This document shows, one piece after another, positions 26,383 through 36,178 of a stretch of 64,000 bases of DNA; position 1 is the first letter of the stretch; each line of letters opens with the position of its first letter. The position numbers and the translations under genes are program-made. The notes under the pieces are model-generated. The model saw only the letters and a program-made list of their open reading frames with translations, had not been told where the DNA came from and did not search any database. The DNA comes from Corynebacterium sp. (GTDB lineage Bacteria; Actinomycetota; Actinomycetes; Mycobacteriales; Mycobacteriaceae), in the NCBI RefSeq assembly GCF_030532965.1, contig NZ_JAUNKC010000002.1:145013-209012 (forward strand). The letters are read 5' to 3'.

Positions 26383-27549
26383 TTAGCGTTGCAATTGCGC
26401 AACACGACCCGCTTTTATTGCAACATCCTCGGCTTTTAACCGCCCATCTGTGACATATCCCAAGGTTGTATCGATAGCCGCGCCAAGCTCATCGGTGGTT
26501 AACCACAATGCCTGATCGGCACCAGCGGCGATGGCATGAGCGGCAGCTTCATGGGCAGGCAAGGTGTCGCTGATCGCCTTCATGCCGGATAGATCATCGG
26601 TGACAATCACGCCGTTAAACCACTGCCCACCTGGGTAGTCGCCGGTGCGCAACAGCTCGTAGGCGTCGTGATTAAGCGAGGTAGGTGCGTCGCCAAGCCC
26701 CGGCACGGTCATATGCCCCATCATGACGGCCGCCTGCGGCACGGCGGGCAATGCGTGGGCGTAGGGAGCGAGATCAAAGGTTTTTAATTCCTCCAACGGC
26801 GGTGTGGTCACCGTGTTGTGGTGGGAATCGCCACTTGCGCGCCCGTGCCCGGGGAAATGCTTGAATACCGGGGTGACACCGCCATCCACCATGCCTTGGG
26901 CAAAGGCCGCCGCGTAGCGGGCTGCCCGTTCCGGTTCGGTGGAAAACGCCCGGTCGCCGACGACGTCAAGCCCTGCGGCGTCGATGTCAAGCACCGGGGC
27001 GAAGTTGACGGTGATACCGTGCTGCGCCAGCGAGGTCGCCATCTCTTGGGCGAGGGCGCGAACCTCTTCTTCGGTTTTGGTGTCCGCCATCACCCGCGGT
27101 GCCGGGAAGGTGCCCAGGATGCCTGCATGCCGCAGCACCCGGCCCCCTTCAAAATCAATGCTGACGGAAAACGGGCGACCGACCTGGTCGCGCAATGCGT
27201 GGATATCGCGTCCGGGCTCGGTGAGCAGGTTGGGGTCGGTGTCGGAGGCGATGAAAATGCCACCTGCCCCTAAGTCCAGCGCCCGCTTGGCGTCGTCGAA
27301 GTCGCGTACCCCCACCATCATTAATTGTGCAACAGCGGCGCGTAGCTCGGCGTCGGCGGGTGGCGCCTCAGTTGTCGGCGTTGCCGGTGCCTCGCTCGAC
27401 GTTGTGGCTGCCGCCTGGCTGCTTGTTGCTGTAGGTTTCGGGGCTGATTCTGGTGCGTTGGTGCAACCACCAACCGTTGTTGCTAGGCCAACGGTGAAAA
27501 TTATTGGCACGTAGCGGGTGGTGCGGCTGAGTCCTTTCGCGTGAGTCAT
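26383..27549 (-). CDS. Glycoside hydrolase family 3 lipoprotein (NagZ-like beta-N-acetylhexosaminidase)
   Basis: A 388-residue exported enzyme that should remove N-acetylglucosamine from cell-wall fragments. A lipoprotein signal ends in VGGC (Cys near residue 28), followed by an Ala/Thr/Pro linker. The GH3 core shows DFEGGRVLR, the NagZ loop KHFPGHGRASGDSHH with its His/Asp pair, and the nucleophile Asp in VIVTDDLSGM. The frame starts at 27588, but MTHAKGL at 27549 gives a normal lipoprotein leader. The gene is divergent from the DUF2613-aftD pair, so a promoter region lies between about 27550 and 27620. Confidence 0.9.
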   Translation of the reverse strand: MTHAKGLSRTTRYVPIIFTVGLATTVGGCTNAPESAPKPTATSSQAAATTSSEAPATPTTEAPPADAELRAAVAQLMMVGVRDFDDAKRALDLGAGGIFIASDTDPNLLTEPGRDIHALRDQVGRPFSVSIDFEGGRVLRHAGILGTFPAPRVMADTKTEEEVRALAQEMATSLAQHGITVNFAPVLDIDAAGLDVVGDRAFSTEPERAARYAAAFAQGMVDGGVTPVFKHFPGHGRASGDSHHNTVTTPPLEELKTFDLAPYAHALPAVPQAAVMMGHMTVPGLGDAPTSLNHDAYELLRTGDYPGGQWFNGVIVTDDLSGMKAISDTLPAHEAAAHAIAAGADQALWLTTDELGAAIDTTLGYVTDGRLKAEDVAIKAGRVAQLQR

Positions 27550-27619
27550 AGGTTCCACCCTATGGCAATTTGGCCGCATGGCATTCACATCCGCGCCGAT
27601 CCCTGCTATCTTTGCTGGT

Positions 27620-27817
27620 ATGGCCTATGAATCCGATACGCTTAATCGCCGCACGCTGGGACCTGCTATTGCCAGTGGTGTTGTTGGTATCGCGTTAGGT
27701 GTCGTGGCGGTTGTGGGAGTGTCGGTTTTTAGCTCCGCCAATTCGCTGCCGGATTCCGGGGCGAAAGACGTCGATGCGGCCGTGCTGGGGGATCCGGAGT
27801 ACGGTTCTAGAAACTAG
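27620..27817 (+). CDS. DUF2613 small membrane protein upstream of aftD
   Basis: A 65-residue protein with one membrane segment (about 14-36, GPAIASGVVGIALGVVAVVGVSV) and a short acidic C-terminus. The pattern TLGPAxASxVVGIALG is typical of DUF2613, a small family found next to arabinofuranosyltransferase genes in Corynebacteriales. The first Met of the frame (27578) overlaps the divergent promoter; the Met at 27620 begins the family-like sequence. It ends 5 bp before aftD and is probably translated with it. Confidence 0.8.
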   Translation: MAYESDTLNRRTLGPAIASGVVGIALGVVAVVGVSVFSSANSLPDSGAKDVDAAVLGDPEYGSRN

Positions 27818-27822
27818 CGGCT

Positions 27823-30800
27823 ATGGCGATACATGTCATTGGCTGGTTGTTATTGGGCTGCCTTAGTGTCGCCCAACCCTTCGGCAAAATCGCCGCGGAT
27901 ACGAAACATGATTTAGTGGCCAACCCGGGCGGGTTTTTGGCCCAAGCCAGCCACGCATGGACGGATGTGTTTCCGTTTGGGCAGCTACAAAACCAAGCCT
28001 ATGGCTATTTATTTCCCCACGGCACCTTCTTCTGGGTTCTGCAATCCGCCCCCGACTGGATCACACAACGGCTGTGGTGGTGGCTGGTGCTGTCGGTCGG
28101 ATATTCCGGAATGGTGGCGGTGCTGCGTGCCTGCGGGCTCACCGGGGTTGCGGTTCCGGTGGCGGCGGGTATGTATTGCCTATCGCCACGGACGTTGACG
28201 ACGCTCACCACGATTTCGTCCGAAACCTGGCCGATGATGGTCGCCCCGTGGGTACTGCTTCCGCTTCTTCGCTCCCCGCTCACAAGCCAAGCGGTGTGCC
28301 GGTCGGTCGTGGCGGTGGCGCTGATGGGCGCGGTGAATGCCACCGCCACCATCGCCGCATGTGTGCCCGCTGGCTTGGCATTGCTGTGGCAGGTGGTGTT
28401 CTACGCCCGCCCTGCTTGTCGACGCCGCCAGCTTGGCCTGAGTTTATGTTGGCTGTGCGGCTGCGGCTTGGTCAGTGTGTGGTGGATCGTCCCGCTTCTG
28501 GTGTTGGGGGCGTATGCCAGCCCATTTACCGATTACATTGAAAACGCCACGGTGGTGACCAATTGGCTCAATATCGCCGAGGTGCTACGCGGCACCACCA
28601 GCTGGTCGCCGTTTGTGGAGGCAGAACGCCAAGCTGGGCACCTTCTGGCCACCAACCCGTACCTGGTGATCGCCACCATGATAATGGCTGGTATTGGGGT
28701 ATATGGCCTCAGTAGAAAGTTTGTCGGACGCGGTTTCTGGTGGGTCATGCTTGCGCTCGGCATCGTCGTTCTGTGCGGTTCGACGCTGGTCACCGGGTTT
28801 TTGGACGGGGCTGGGGTGGCGTTTCGTAATGTTCATAAATTCGATGTGTTGGTGCGGCTACCGCTTACGATCGGCCTCGCGCAGGTAATCAGTCGACTCG
28901 CCCTGCCTCAACCGCGCAGAGTGGCGGCAGCGGTTGCCGTGGGGTTGATTGCGGCGGCTGCCACGGCACCGGCGTGGTCGTTGCGGTTGCTTCCCCTCGG
29001 GGCCTATGACTCGGTACCGGGGTATTGGGCTGAAGCGGCGAAGTATCTCAATACTCACGCCGCCGGGACCCGCACGTTGATCCTGCCCGCGAGTTCCTTC
29101 GCCCGCCAAGATTGGGGCTGGACACGGGACGAACCCGCCCAGGCGCTTCTTGAGGTCCCCTGGGCAGTCCGGGATGCGATCCCGCTGGTCAACCCCGAAA
29201 CCATCCGGGGCTTAGACGGCATGTCGATGTACCCCACCGAAGAGAATTTGAGTAGGCACGGCATCGGGGCGGTGATTATCCGGCACGACCTGGCCCACAA
29301 ACACCGGCTGTTTTCCGCCGAACGGAATTTCCCGAATGCTATATCCAAACAATTCGGCGAAGTGGAAGTGGTCATCTTCAATGGCCAGCACGATATGTAC
29401 ACCGTGGAAAGCTCAGAGATCCCCAGCGTGGCCGGTGGCGGGGAATCCCTGGCGTTGTTAGGGCCCGGCGCGTTTCGCTTGGTGGCCGGTGATGCAGACA
29501 TTGTCACCGATTCGCCGCTGCTGCTCGCCCGGAACTTTGGTGGCCACGAGGCGGTTTCCGCCCCGCTGAGCTCGCGGGCGGAGAACACCGACGTGTTCAA
29601 TCGTGTGATCGACTATCCGAGTATCGGTCCGCTGACCACGGTCGTTGAGGAAGGCGGCACGGTGGCGGTGTCGTCTTCTGCCGCCGACCCGTCAAGTTTC
29701 ACCGGACCGAACCCGGCGCGGTCGCAGACCGCCGCCGTCGACGGGGATCTCTCCACCGCCTGGTATCCCCGCCCTGGGATGCAGAAAGGCGAGTGGATTG
29801 AACTACGCACCCACAGCGCAAAACCCGTTATTGAAGTGACGTTGACGTCGACCAAAGCGGTGCGGATGGAGGTGACCGTCACCTCCGGGGATTCCCACAG
29901 CACGGTCATGGTTACCCCAGGTACATCCACCCAGATTCCGGTCCCGGGCGGCGCCACCGACGCGGTGCGGCTGACCCTTGGTGCCGCCGCTGTCCCGGTG
30001 GGGGTGGCGGAAATTGCGTTGACGGATTCGCCCATTACTCGCACCGTCACGGTGCCGGATACCTCCCCTGATGCCCACAGTTTCGTGTTCAATCGGGTGT
30101 TTTCCAATACCCAGGTGCTAGAACGGGCGGTTACGCTGCATAGCCAGCGGGACTTTGTGGTTGCACTGTCTGCATGTAATCACAGCGTGGAAATTGACGG
30201 CGACACCTACCGCTGCGGCGATGTGGTCACGCTTGCTGCGGGAGAACACAGGATAAAAACCACCGCCCGGGTGGTGTCGCTGATTGATCCGCAGCGGAGT
30301 CTTGACGGCGCACCGCCGCAGTGGTTATCGCAGCGGCAGGTTCCGAAGTCGGATACTGAGCGGATTCTGGTGACCAACCGGGCCTTTAATCCTGGGCTGA
30401 AAGGCACCCTCGATGGTGTCGTTGTGGAGCCGACCATAATCAATGCCGGAATCCAAGCATTCATCATCCCGGCAGGTGAAAGCGGCACGTTCGAATTGTC
30501 GTTCCCTGCGGATCGCCCGTACCGGCTGGGTCTTGGCATCGGCGGGGTAATCGCCATCATCACGGTTGTGGTGGGGGCTTTGATCGGGTGGCGTCGACAA
30601 GCAAGCGGTGAGATGGCGGCAACCGATAGGGACGAAATCCCCACCACCATCGCGCTCATTGCCGCCACCATCGTTGCGGTCGGCTGGCCCGCGCTTATCG
30701 CCGTCCCGCTGGTGTGGGCGGTATTGCGCTACACGTTATTTAATCGCGGAATACTCATCGCCGCCGCGTTCGGTATGGCCGCCATGTGGCTTGGCCGCGC

Positions 30801-30909
30801 CCCGTGGCCCTCCCCCCACTATGCGGGCGATGCGCTGTTGCTGGGACTTGCCTGCGTCGTGGGAATCCTAGCCATGTGCATCCCCACTACGAGGCGCCGA
30901 CGACCCTAA
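27823..30909 (+). CDS. aftD: Alpha-(1->3)-arabinofuranosyltransferase, AftD type
   Basis: A 1028-residue GT-C enzyme expected to add decaprenyl-phosphate-linked arabinose to arabinogalactan or lipoarabinomannan at the outer face of the membrane. About eleven membrane segments (residues 1-400) carry the early loop ASHAWTDVFPFGQLQNQAYGYLFP, typical of the family. A large exported region (about 410-900) includes F5/8C- or CBM-like beta domains. Three to four membrane segments close the protein. It is shorter than mycobacterial AftD (about 1400), as expected for corynebacteria. The 3' end overlaps the convergent regulator gene by 23 bp. Confidence 0.9.
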   Translation: MAIHVIGWLLLGCLSVAQPFGKIAADTKHDLVANPGGFLAQASHAWTDVFPFGQLQNQAYGYLFPHGTFFWVLQSAPDWITQRLWWWLVLSVGYSGMVAVLRACGLTGVAVPVAAGMYCLSPRTLTTLTTISSETWPMMVAPWVLLPLLRSPLTSQAVCRSVVAVALMGAVNATATIAACVPAGLALLWQVVFYARPACRRRQLGLSLCWLCGCGLVSVWWIVPLLVLGAYASPFTDYIENATVVTNWLNIAEVLRGTTSWSPFVEAERQAGHLLATNPYLVIATMIMAGIGVYGLSRKFVGRGFWWVMLALGIVVLCGSTLVTGFLDGAGVAFRNVHKFDVLVRLPLTIGLAQVISRLALPQPRRVAAAVAVGLIAAAATAPAWSLRLLPLGAYDSVPGYWAEAAKYLNTHAAGTRTLILPASSFARQDWGWTRDEPAQALLEVPWAVRDAIPLVNPETIRGLDGMSMYPTEENLSRHGIGAVIIRHDLAHKHRLFSAERNFPNAISKQFGEVEVVIFNGQHDMYTVESSEIPSVAGGGESLALLGPGAFRLVAGDADIVTDSPLLLARNFGGHEAVSAPLSSRAENTDVFNRVIDYPSIGPLTTVVEEGGTVAVSSSAADPSSFTGPNPARSQTAAVDGDLSTAWYPRPGMQKGEWIELRTHSAKPVIEVTLTSTKAVRMEVTVTSGDSHSTVMVTPGTSTQIPVPGGATDAVRLTLGAAAVPVGVAEIALTDSPITRTVTVPDTSPDAHSFVFNRVFSNTQVLERAVTLHSQRDFVVALSACNHSVEIDGDTYRCGDVVTLAAGEHRIKTTARVVSLIDPQRSLDGAPPQWLSQRQVPKSDTERILVTNRAFNPGLKGTLDGVVVEPTIINAGIQAFIIPAGESGTFELSFPADRPYRLGLGIGGVIAIITVVVGALIGWRRQASGEMAATDRDEIPTTIALIAATIVAVGWPALIAVPLVWAVLRYTLFNRGILIAAAFGMAAMWLGRAPWPSPHYAGDALLLGLACVVGILAMCIPTTRRRRP

Positions 30910-31564
30910 TATCGCCCGCCGCCTGCACCGATAGCGCCACCGGCGACTGGCCCACCCACACTTCTAACACCCCGGCGACCGGGGCACTGCGGACCAGTAA
31001 TTCGGTGCCGGGCGCGATATTATGCTGCGCCAAATACCTCAAAAAATCCGGGTCCCCATCGTGGATCTGCTCCACCACCACCGGCTGGCCCGGCAGAACC
31101 GTACTGAGCGCTTGGCGCGACAGGGTTTCAATATTCCCATGCGCATCAGGGATCGGATCGCCGTGCGGATCACGGGTGGGGTGGCCCAGCATTCGGTCGA
31201 CCCGGTCTAAAAACGTATCCGAAACCGCGTGTTCCAGCCGGTCGGCCTCCTCGTGAACCTCGTCCCAGGAATATTCCAATACCTGCACTAAGAACATTTC
31301 CACCAGGCGATGCCGCCGCACCATGGCCAATGCAATCGCATTACCCTTTTCCGTCAAGATCACCCCGGCGTATTTTTCGTGGTGCACCAATCCGCGGGCC
31401 GCCAACCGCTTGACCGCCTCACTGGCGGTGGGGGTTTTTTGCCCCAAGGCAGTAGCGATGGTGCCCAAGGCGGCGGGTTCACCCGTTCGTTCTACGATGT
31501 CCCAAATGCACTTGAGGTAGTCTTGCGTCTTTTCCGGAAATTCCATGACATGCACGTCCCCCAT
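30887..31564 (-). CDS. DtxR/MntR-type metal-dependent repressor
   Basis: A 225-residue regulator with a winged-helix domain (1-70: DYLKCIWDIVERTGEPAALGTIATAL...TPTASEAVKRLAARGLVHHEKYAGVILTEKG) and a metal-binding dimerisation domain (RRHRLVEMFLVQVLEYSWDEVHEEADRLEHAVS). A C-terminal SH3-like FeoA domain is also present. Its 5' end overlaps the permease gene by about 70 bp, so it is co-transcribed with the metal ABC transporter, which it probably controls. Manganese is the likely co-repressor by analogy with MntR of C. diphtheriae. Met at 31546 is an alternative start. Confidence 0.9.
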   Translation of the reverse strand: MGDVHVMEFPEKTQDYLKCIWDIVERTGEPAALGTIATALGQKTPTASEAVKRLAARGLVHHEKYAGVILTEKGNAIALAMVRRHRLVEMFLVQVLEYSWDEVHEEADRLEHAVSDTFLDRVDRMLGHPTRDPHGDPIPDAHGNIETLSRQALSTVLPGQPVVVEQIHDGDPDFLRYLAQHNIAPGTELLVRSAPVAGVLEVWVGQSPVALSVQAAGDIRVVGAS

Positions 31565-32361
31565 CCTATAAAACGACAGGCAACATAAAACACACCCGCC
31601 ACAACGGCGATGGTGCCACCTGCGGAAAGACTAAAATGCACCGCAATATAAAGACCAGTTAACCCGATCCCTACCCCCGCAACCGCAGCCAGTAGAACCA
31701 AACTGCGCATTCGGCGCACGAACCCCATCACACCGGCAGCCGGGGCCACCAGCAAGGCGATCGATAAAATACTACCCACCGCCGGGATCGCCACCACCAT
31801 CGCAGCACACAACAAACCCAAGGTGGCGGCCTCCGCCAGGGTCGTCGACAAGCCAGCAACCCGATACGCCACCGGGTCGAAATAATACACCACCAATTTC
31901 CGGCCCCACACCGCAAGCACCACCACGGCGGCCAGCAACACCACGATTGAAGCAACCACATCGGATACGGAAACCGCCAAAAGCGAACCGGTTAAAAACC
32001 CCTCCACTTTCACCGGCAACGGCTGAAACCACCGCAGCAAAAACACACCCAGGGCGAAACCCAAGGTTAAGACGATACCTGCCGCCGCCGTCGCGGAAAT
32101 CCCCGGCAATCCGCTTAACAGCCGCATCAACCACGCCAACGGCACACACAATAAACCCGCGCCGATAAACAACCACGTACTAATATCCCCGCCGAGCCAC
32201 TGCCCCACCACGACGCCGACCACCGCGCCAGGGAAGGTGGCGTGGGACAGCGACTCGGCGAAAAACACCCGCCGGCCCGCGATCGCCAACGCCCCCACAC
32301 CGCCCATAGCGGCGCCGAGCACCACAACCTCAATGATCGGAAGCAATAAAATACCTAACAC
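31492..32361 (-). CDS. Metal ABC transporter permease (second)
   Basis: A 289-residue ABC-3 family permease for Mn, Zn or Fe uptake, with eight to nine membrane segments. Typical early residues include GRRVFFAESLSHATFPGAVVG and later YYFDPVAYRVAGL. VAIPAVGSILSIALLVAPAA is the coupling-helix region. It begins 7 bp inside the first permease gene and runs into the regulator gene, giving a compact operon order binding protein, ATPase, permease, permease, regulator. Confidence 0.9.
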   Translation of the reverse strand: MLGILLLPIIEVVVLGAAMGGVGALAIAGRRVFFAESLSHATFPGAVVGVVVGQWLGGDISTWLFIGAGLLCVPLAWLMRLLSGLPGISATAAAGIVLTLGFALGVFLLRWFQPLPVKVEGFLTGSLLAVSVSDVVASIVVLLAAVVVLAVWGRKLVVYYFDPVAYRVAGLSTTLAEAATLGLLCAAMVVAIPAVGSILSIALLVAPAAGVMGFVRRMRSLVLLAAVAGVGIGLTGLYIAVHFSLSAGGTIAVVAGVFYVACRFIGWGTCMSWNFRKRRKTTSSAFGTS

Positions 32362-33191
32362 GCGCGCCTCCGAAGGAAAGACCCAGCAAAGGCCGCCGCG
32401 AAAACCACGATCAGCGAAAGGCTCACCGCTGCCTGCGGCGAAATCTGTCGGCCAACATCAATATTCATCGCAACCACCCCAATGATCGCCGCCACAACCC
32501 CGGCACCGACGGCAATAATCACCATCTGCCGGGTATTTTTCGCCAGAAGGCGGGCGGCCGCGCCGGGGATAATCAAATAGCCGATCACGAGCAGCACCCC
32601 CACCGCCGAACTAGCCGCCACAACGACAGCCGCAATAGCCGCGTTGAGCACCGCGTCGACTAGCAACACATTGACCCGGCGCGATCGCGCGTAACTGCGG
32701 TCGCAGGCACAAAGAACCTGCCGCCGCCACGTGATAATCAACAACACCAGGGCAATGACGCTGCACACGAGGGTTTGATAGAGCCGAATCTCGGTAATAT
32801 CGAGCAGCCGCCCGAACATGAGCGCATCCAATTGTCCGGAATAATCCCCGATAGAAAGCGACAAAACAACACCGAGCCCGTAGAAGCTGGTCAGGACCAC
32901 TGCGGTGCCCGCCTCGCTGGCGGCTTTCGTGGTCACCACCGTCAGCGTTGCCGCAGCTATTGCCGCAACCGCCGCCGCGCCGGGGACTATGCCGTTGATG
33001 CCGTACAGCGCCAGGCCGACCACCATGCCGGGGAAGATGGAATGCACGAGAGCCTCGACGCTAAATTCCATGGCTCGCAGGTTCACCAGCACCCCGACGC
33101 TGCCGCCGACGATCCCTAGGATTAACAGTACGATCAGCGCCCGTTGCAGGTAGGGGATGGTGAGAATATCGACGAGGATGTCACTGCTCAT
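32355..33191 (-). CDS. Metal ABC transporter permease (first)
   Basis: A 278-residue ABC-3 family permease. The first conserved stretch NLRAMEFSVEALVHSIFPGMVVG matches the segment after the first two membrane helices in MntB/ZnuB proteins. VLLVIGYLIIPGAAARLLA is near the end. The open frame starts at 33236, but MSSDILVDIL at 33191 starts within ATGAGCAGTGA, overlapping the ATPase stop by 11 bp. Two different permeases suggest a heterodimeric channel. Confidence 0.9.
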   Translation of the reverse strand: MSSDILVDILTIPYLQRALIVLLILGIVGGSVGVLVNLRAMEFSVEALVHSIFPGMVVGLALYGINGIVPGAAAVAAIAAATLTVVTTKAASEAGTAVVLTSFYGLGVVLSLSIGDYSGQLDALMFGRLLDITEIRLYQTLVCSVIALVLLIITWRRQVLCACDRSYARSRRVNVLLVDAVLNAAIAAVVVAASSAVGVLLVIGYLIIPGAAARLLAKNTRQMVIIAVGAGVVAAIIGVVAMNIDVGRQISPQAAVSLSLIVVFAAAFAGSFLRRRAC

Positions 33192-33837
33192 AGTCTGCCA
33201 GCGCTTCCTTCGTGTCGCGCACAGTGACGGTCCCATCCGCCACGACCCCGCAGCGTTGGCAGGTGTCGTGCGCCAGGCTGTAGTCGTGGGTTGCGATGAT
33301 CAACGACGTGCCGTTTGCCGTGAGGCTTTGAATCGTTGTCACCAATTCGGCGCGGCTTTCGGGGTCGAGGCCGTTGAAAGGCTCGTCGAGCAGGAGCACC
33401 TGAGGTTGTGTAACCAGGGCACGGGCGATGAGGATGCGTTGCCGCTGGCCGCCGGAAAGGTCGCCGAATCGGCTGTTTTGGATTGCGCGCAACCCTACCG
33501 CGTCGATGGCTGCGGTGACCGGCTGAGCGGGTATCCGCCGCCACCATGCTGTGCTGGGATAGAGCCCCATTTCCACAACGCCGCGGGCGGTGGCGGGGAA
33601 ACTGGGGTCGATGTCTTGGTGTTGTGGTACATATCCCACGGTGCCAGCGATGCTGAGCTGGCCGCTGACCTCACAAAGCCCGGTTATCCCTTTGAGCAGG
33701 GTAGATTTGCCGGAACCGTTGGCGCCGATCAGTGCGAGCGCTTCGCCGGGGTGTAGATCGAAGGTGACGTCGCGAATGATCGGTGGGCCGCCGTAGCCGA
33801 CGGCGAGGTTGCGTGCTGCGATTACTGGTTGAACCAT
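33181..33837 (-). CDS. Metal ABC transporter ATP-binding protein
   Basis: A 218-residue ATPase of the Mn/Zn/Fe uptake class. Walker A GANGSGKST (about 38-46), Q-loop in YVPQHQD, signature LSGGQRQR (about 126), Walker B VLLLDEPFNGLD and the switch His in IATHD are complete. It starts 15 bp downstream of the binding-protein gene and overlaps the first permease gene. It drives metal import together with the two permeases. Confidence 0.94.
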   Translation of the reverse strand: MVQPVIAARNLAVGYGGPPIIRDVTFDLHPGEALALIGANGSGKSTLLKGITGLCEVSGQLSIAGTVGYVPQHQDIDPSFPATARGVVEMGLYPSTAWWRRIPAQPVTAAIDAVGLRAIQNSRFGDLSGGQRQRILIARALVTQPQVLLLDEPFNGLDPESRAELVTTIQSLTANGTSLIIATHDYSLAHDTCQRCGVVADGTVTVRDTKEALADYEQ

Positions 33838-33852
33838 GGGATACCTACAAGG

Positions 33853-34938
33853 TTATTTCAGTGATGTGGGTAATTCGGCCGGGGTGCCGCCCCACGCCTG
33901 AACCAAGGTTGTCACATTGTGGACAATTGAGCCAATGTAGGTTTCGCCGGGGCTGCCGACCGGCCCAAGCGAGTCGCCGTAAAGAGCGTCTGCGTCGGTG
34001 ATTGCGGTGACGCCAGCGGCGCGGGCGATGGCGGAGATGGATTTATCGTTGTTGGAGTTCTCGGCGAAGAGCACCGTGGCGCCGGATTTCTTTACTTCCT
34101 CGGCGGCTGCTTGGATGTGCTCGGCGGTGGCGTCTTGCTGGTGGTTGAAGTCGCTAAGCGCTGCACCGATGAAGGTGATGTCGTAGGCGGCCGCGAGGTA
34201 GCCAAACGCGTCGTGGGAGGTAAACAGGGTTCGCTTGTCGACGGGTACTGTATCCAGGCTCTTCTTAGCCCAGGAATCAAGGTCGGCTAGTTTCTTGGTG
34301 TAGGATTCCACCGCTTTGGTGAAGGTATCGGCCTTATCCGGTGCTGCCTTGGCCAGGGTGTGGCCGATGTTTTTCACCTGAATGGCGGCCAGCGGTGGTG
34401 CGGTCCAGACGTGTGGGTCGTGGCTGAATTCGGCTTCTTCGCCTTCTTCCACGAACGGCCAGGGGCGCACGTCGATGGCTTCTGCACCTTTGTCGATGGT
34501 GAAGGCATCGCCTGGGATTTCGCCGACACCGGAGGTCACCGATACCGTTCCGCCGAACCCGGAGGTGGACACCGCGGAATCGAGGAAGTGTTCCAAGTCG
34601 ACGCCATTGATGAAGAGTACGTCGGCTGCCCCGAGTGCTTTCATTTGCTGCGGGGTCATTTCGTGTTCGTGGGCCGAAGCGTTGGGGGCGAGCAGGCAGG
34701 TTAGTTCCATATCCGCTGGGCCGTCGCCGATGGTGCTGTGTTGCCCTTGGGCGTCGGTCTTGTCCATGACGATGCCTGCTTGGGCGATCTGGGTGAGGTA
34801 ATCGCAGATCTGGGTGGTGGAGGCCACGACCTTAAGCGCATCGGAATTGGTGTCGGTTGGTTCGGTGGTGGCGCAACCGATCAAGGTGAGTGGGAGTGCG
34901 GCAGCCAGGGCGGCTGCGAGTTTTCGGGTATGACGCAT
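33853..34938 (-). CDS. Metal ABC transporter substrate-binding lipoprotein (cluster A-I)
   Basis: A 361-residue ZnuA/MntC-type protein. The signal peptide ends in the lipobox LIGC (Cys about 22). Metal ligands are visible as the first His in SAHEHEMTP, the second in FSHDPHVWTAP, FTSHDAFGYLAAAYDI, and an Asp near YGDSLGPVGSPGETYIG. A loop between the first two ligands carries extra acidic residues. A manganese role is favoured by the linked MntR-like gene, but zinc cannot be excluded. It heads the operon. A palindrome AGTTCA-N6-TGAACT lies about 60 bp upstream (35000-35017) and may be an operator. Confidence 0.9.
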   Translation of the reverse strand: MRHTRKLAAALAAALPLTLIGCATTEPTDTNSDALKVVASTTQICDYLTQIAQAGIVMDKTDAQGQHSTIGDGPADMELTCLLAPNASAHEHEMTPQQMKALGAADVLFINGVDLEHFLDSAVSTSGFGGTVSVTSGVGEIPGDAFTIDKGAEAIDVRPWPFVEEGEEAEFSHDPHVWTAPPLAAIQVKNIGHTLAKAAPDKADTFTKAVESYTKKLADLDSWAKKSLDTVPVDKRTLFTSHDAFGYLAAAYDITFIGAALSDFNHQQDATAEHIQAAAEEVKKSGATVLFAENSNNDKSISAIARAAGVTAITDADALYGDSLGPVGSPGETYIGSIVHNVTTLVQAWGGTPAELPTSLK

Positions 34939-34999
34939 GTGGGCAACCTAGTTTCTTATTGGCGATATTTCCCCTTTATCTAAACACTCAGAAGTAAAA

Positions 35000-35017
35000 A
35001 GTTCAATTAGATGAACT
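35000..35017. promoter_or_regulatory. Candidate operator palindrome upstream of the metal ABC operon
   Basis: AGTTCA-N6-TGAACT lies in the short gap before the binding-protein gene and overlaps the 3' end of the acyltransferase gene. A DtxR/MntR-type repressor gene ends this operon, so autoregulation through a palindrome is plausible. The motif does not match the DtxR consensus. Confidence 0.3.
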
Positions 35018-36178
35018 CTTTAGTTTTTGCCACAGCGCCATTGGATTGCGCAGCGGGGCCTCGATAAGGACATAGGAACAAAACCCGACCGCGATCGACA
35101 CCACCACGGTGACAACACACACCACCAGGAAACCACCCGAGAACGGCCGCACCCCCACAAGCGGCAACACGGCAGTCAACACTGGCACGTGCCACAAAAA
35201 CACCGAATAGCTAATCGTGCCCAAAAACTGCATCGGCCGCGATTCCAGAACCGGCGAGACGGGGCTAAACACATAGGGCGCGACTATGCACCACGCGCAC
35301 ACCCCACCGGCAATAACCCGCAGCATGAATTCCAGCGCCGAGGGGTGCACCAATCCCACCGGACCAAACGATTGTTGGCCAGCCAGCCACATGGTCGCCA
35401 CCGCAATCGCCCACCACAGCACCCGCCACCGACTCAACCGGCGTAGCACCTTAAGCCGCGTGGGGGTGTGGTAAAGCATGCCCTCTAATTCCGCGATCAC
35501 CAGCCCCACCGCGAACCACAGGAAAAACCCCGGCAGGAATATCTGCATATTCGCACGAGTGTCACTGGGCGAATCCTGCACAAACGGCAGAAACGCCCAA
35601 CCCAAACTGATAAGCGTCACCCCGATAATCACCCCAAGGCGCTTCCCGCGCGACGCGCCGCGCAACGCTACCCCGAACACCGGCAGCACCACGTAAAACG
35701 CCACCTCCACGCACAACGACCACAAGTGGGTGAGCCCACCAAGAAAACTGTGCGGGAAATACAGCTGGGTAAAGGTGACGGTTTGAAAAATCGTCGCCGC
35801 ACTCGCACCGAAGGTTTCGGGCAGAAACGCCACACATACCACCACGCACACGACATACGCCGGGTAGATTCGCCAGAACCGCCGCCAATAATAAAACCGC
35901 ACCGTATCGGACGTAAAGTCCATGCCGCGCCACAGCAGAAACGCCGACAGGCTGAAAAACACCGCCACGAAAAAATCGAACCGCGACACTATCGCACCGA
36001 TATGCGTCCGATAATCCATTCCGGTTTGAAACCACACGTGGGTCACCAACACCCCTAGGGCGGCGACGCCCCGCAACCCTTCCAGGCTCGGGTTAAACCG
36101 GCGGCGACGTAATCGACCTTGCCGGTTCACCTGCGCTACTGCTTCAGGTTTGGGTTTTGATGGGTACGATAGAGACAC
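35003..36178 (-). CDS. Acyltransferase family 3 membrane protein
   Basis: A 391-residue OafA/YrhL-type membrane O-acyltransferase with about ten membrane segments. The catalytic-type His occurs in the first segment (SLEGLRGVAALGVLVTHVWF). FFSLSAFLLWRG, HLWSLCVEVAFYVVLPVFG and the late SYSVFLWHVPVLT segment are all typical. It probably transfers an acyl group to a cell-envelope sugar or lipid; donor and acceptor are unknown. Translation starts at a GTG (36178). It is divergent to the DUF3068 gene. Confidence 0.9.
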   Translation of the reverse strand: MSLSYPSKPKPEAVAQVNRQGRLRRRRFNPSLEGLRGVAALGVLVTHVWFQTGMDYRTHIGAIVSRFDFFVAVFFSLSAFLLWRGMDFTSDTVRFYYWRRFWRIYPAYVVCVVVCVAFLPETFGASAATIFQTVTFTQLYFPHSFLGGLTHLWSLCVEVAFYVVLPVFGVALRGASRGKRLGVIIGVTLISLGWAFLPFVQDSPSDTRANMQIFLPGFFLWFAVGLVIAELEGMLYHTPTRLKVLRRLSRWRVLWWAIAVATMWLAGQQSFGPVGLVHPSALEFMLRVIAGGVCAWCIVAPYVFSPVSPVLESRPMQFLGTISYSVFLWHVPVLTAVLPLVGVRPFSGGFLVVCVVTVVVSIAVGFCSYVLIEAPLRNPMALWQKLKSSSN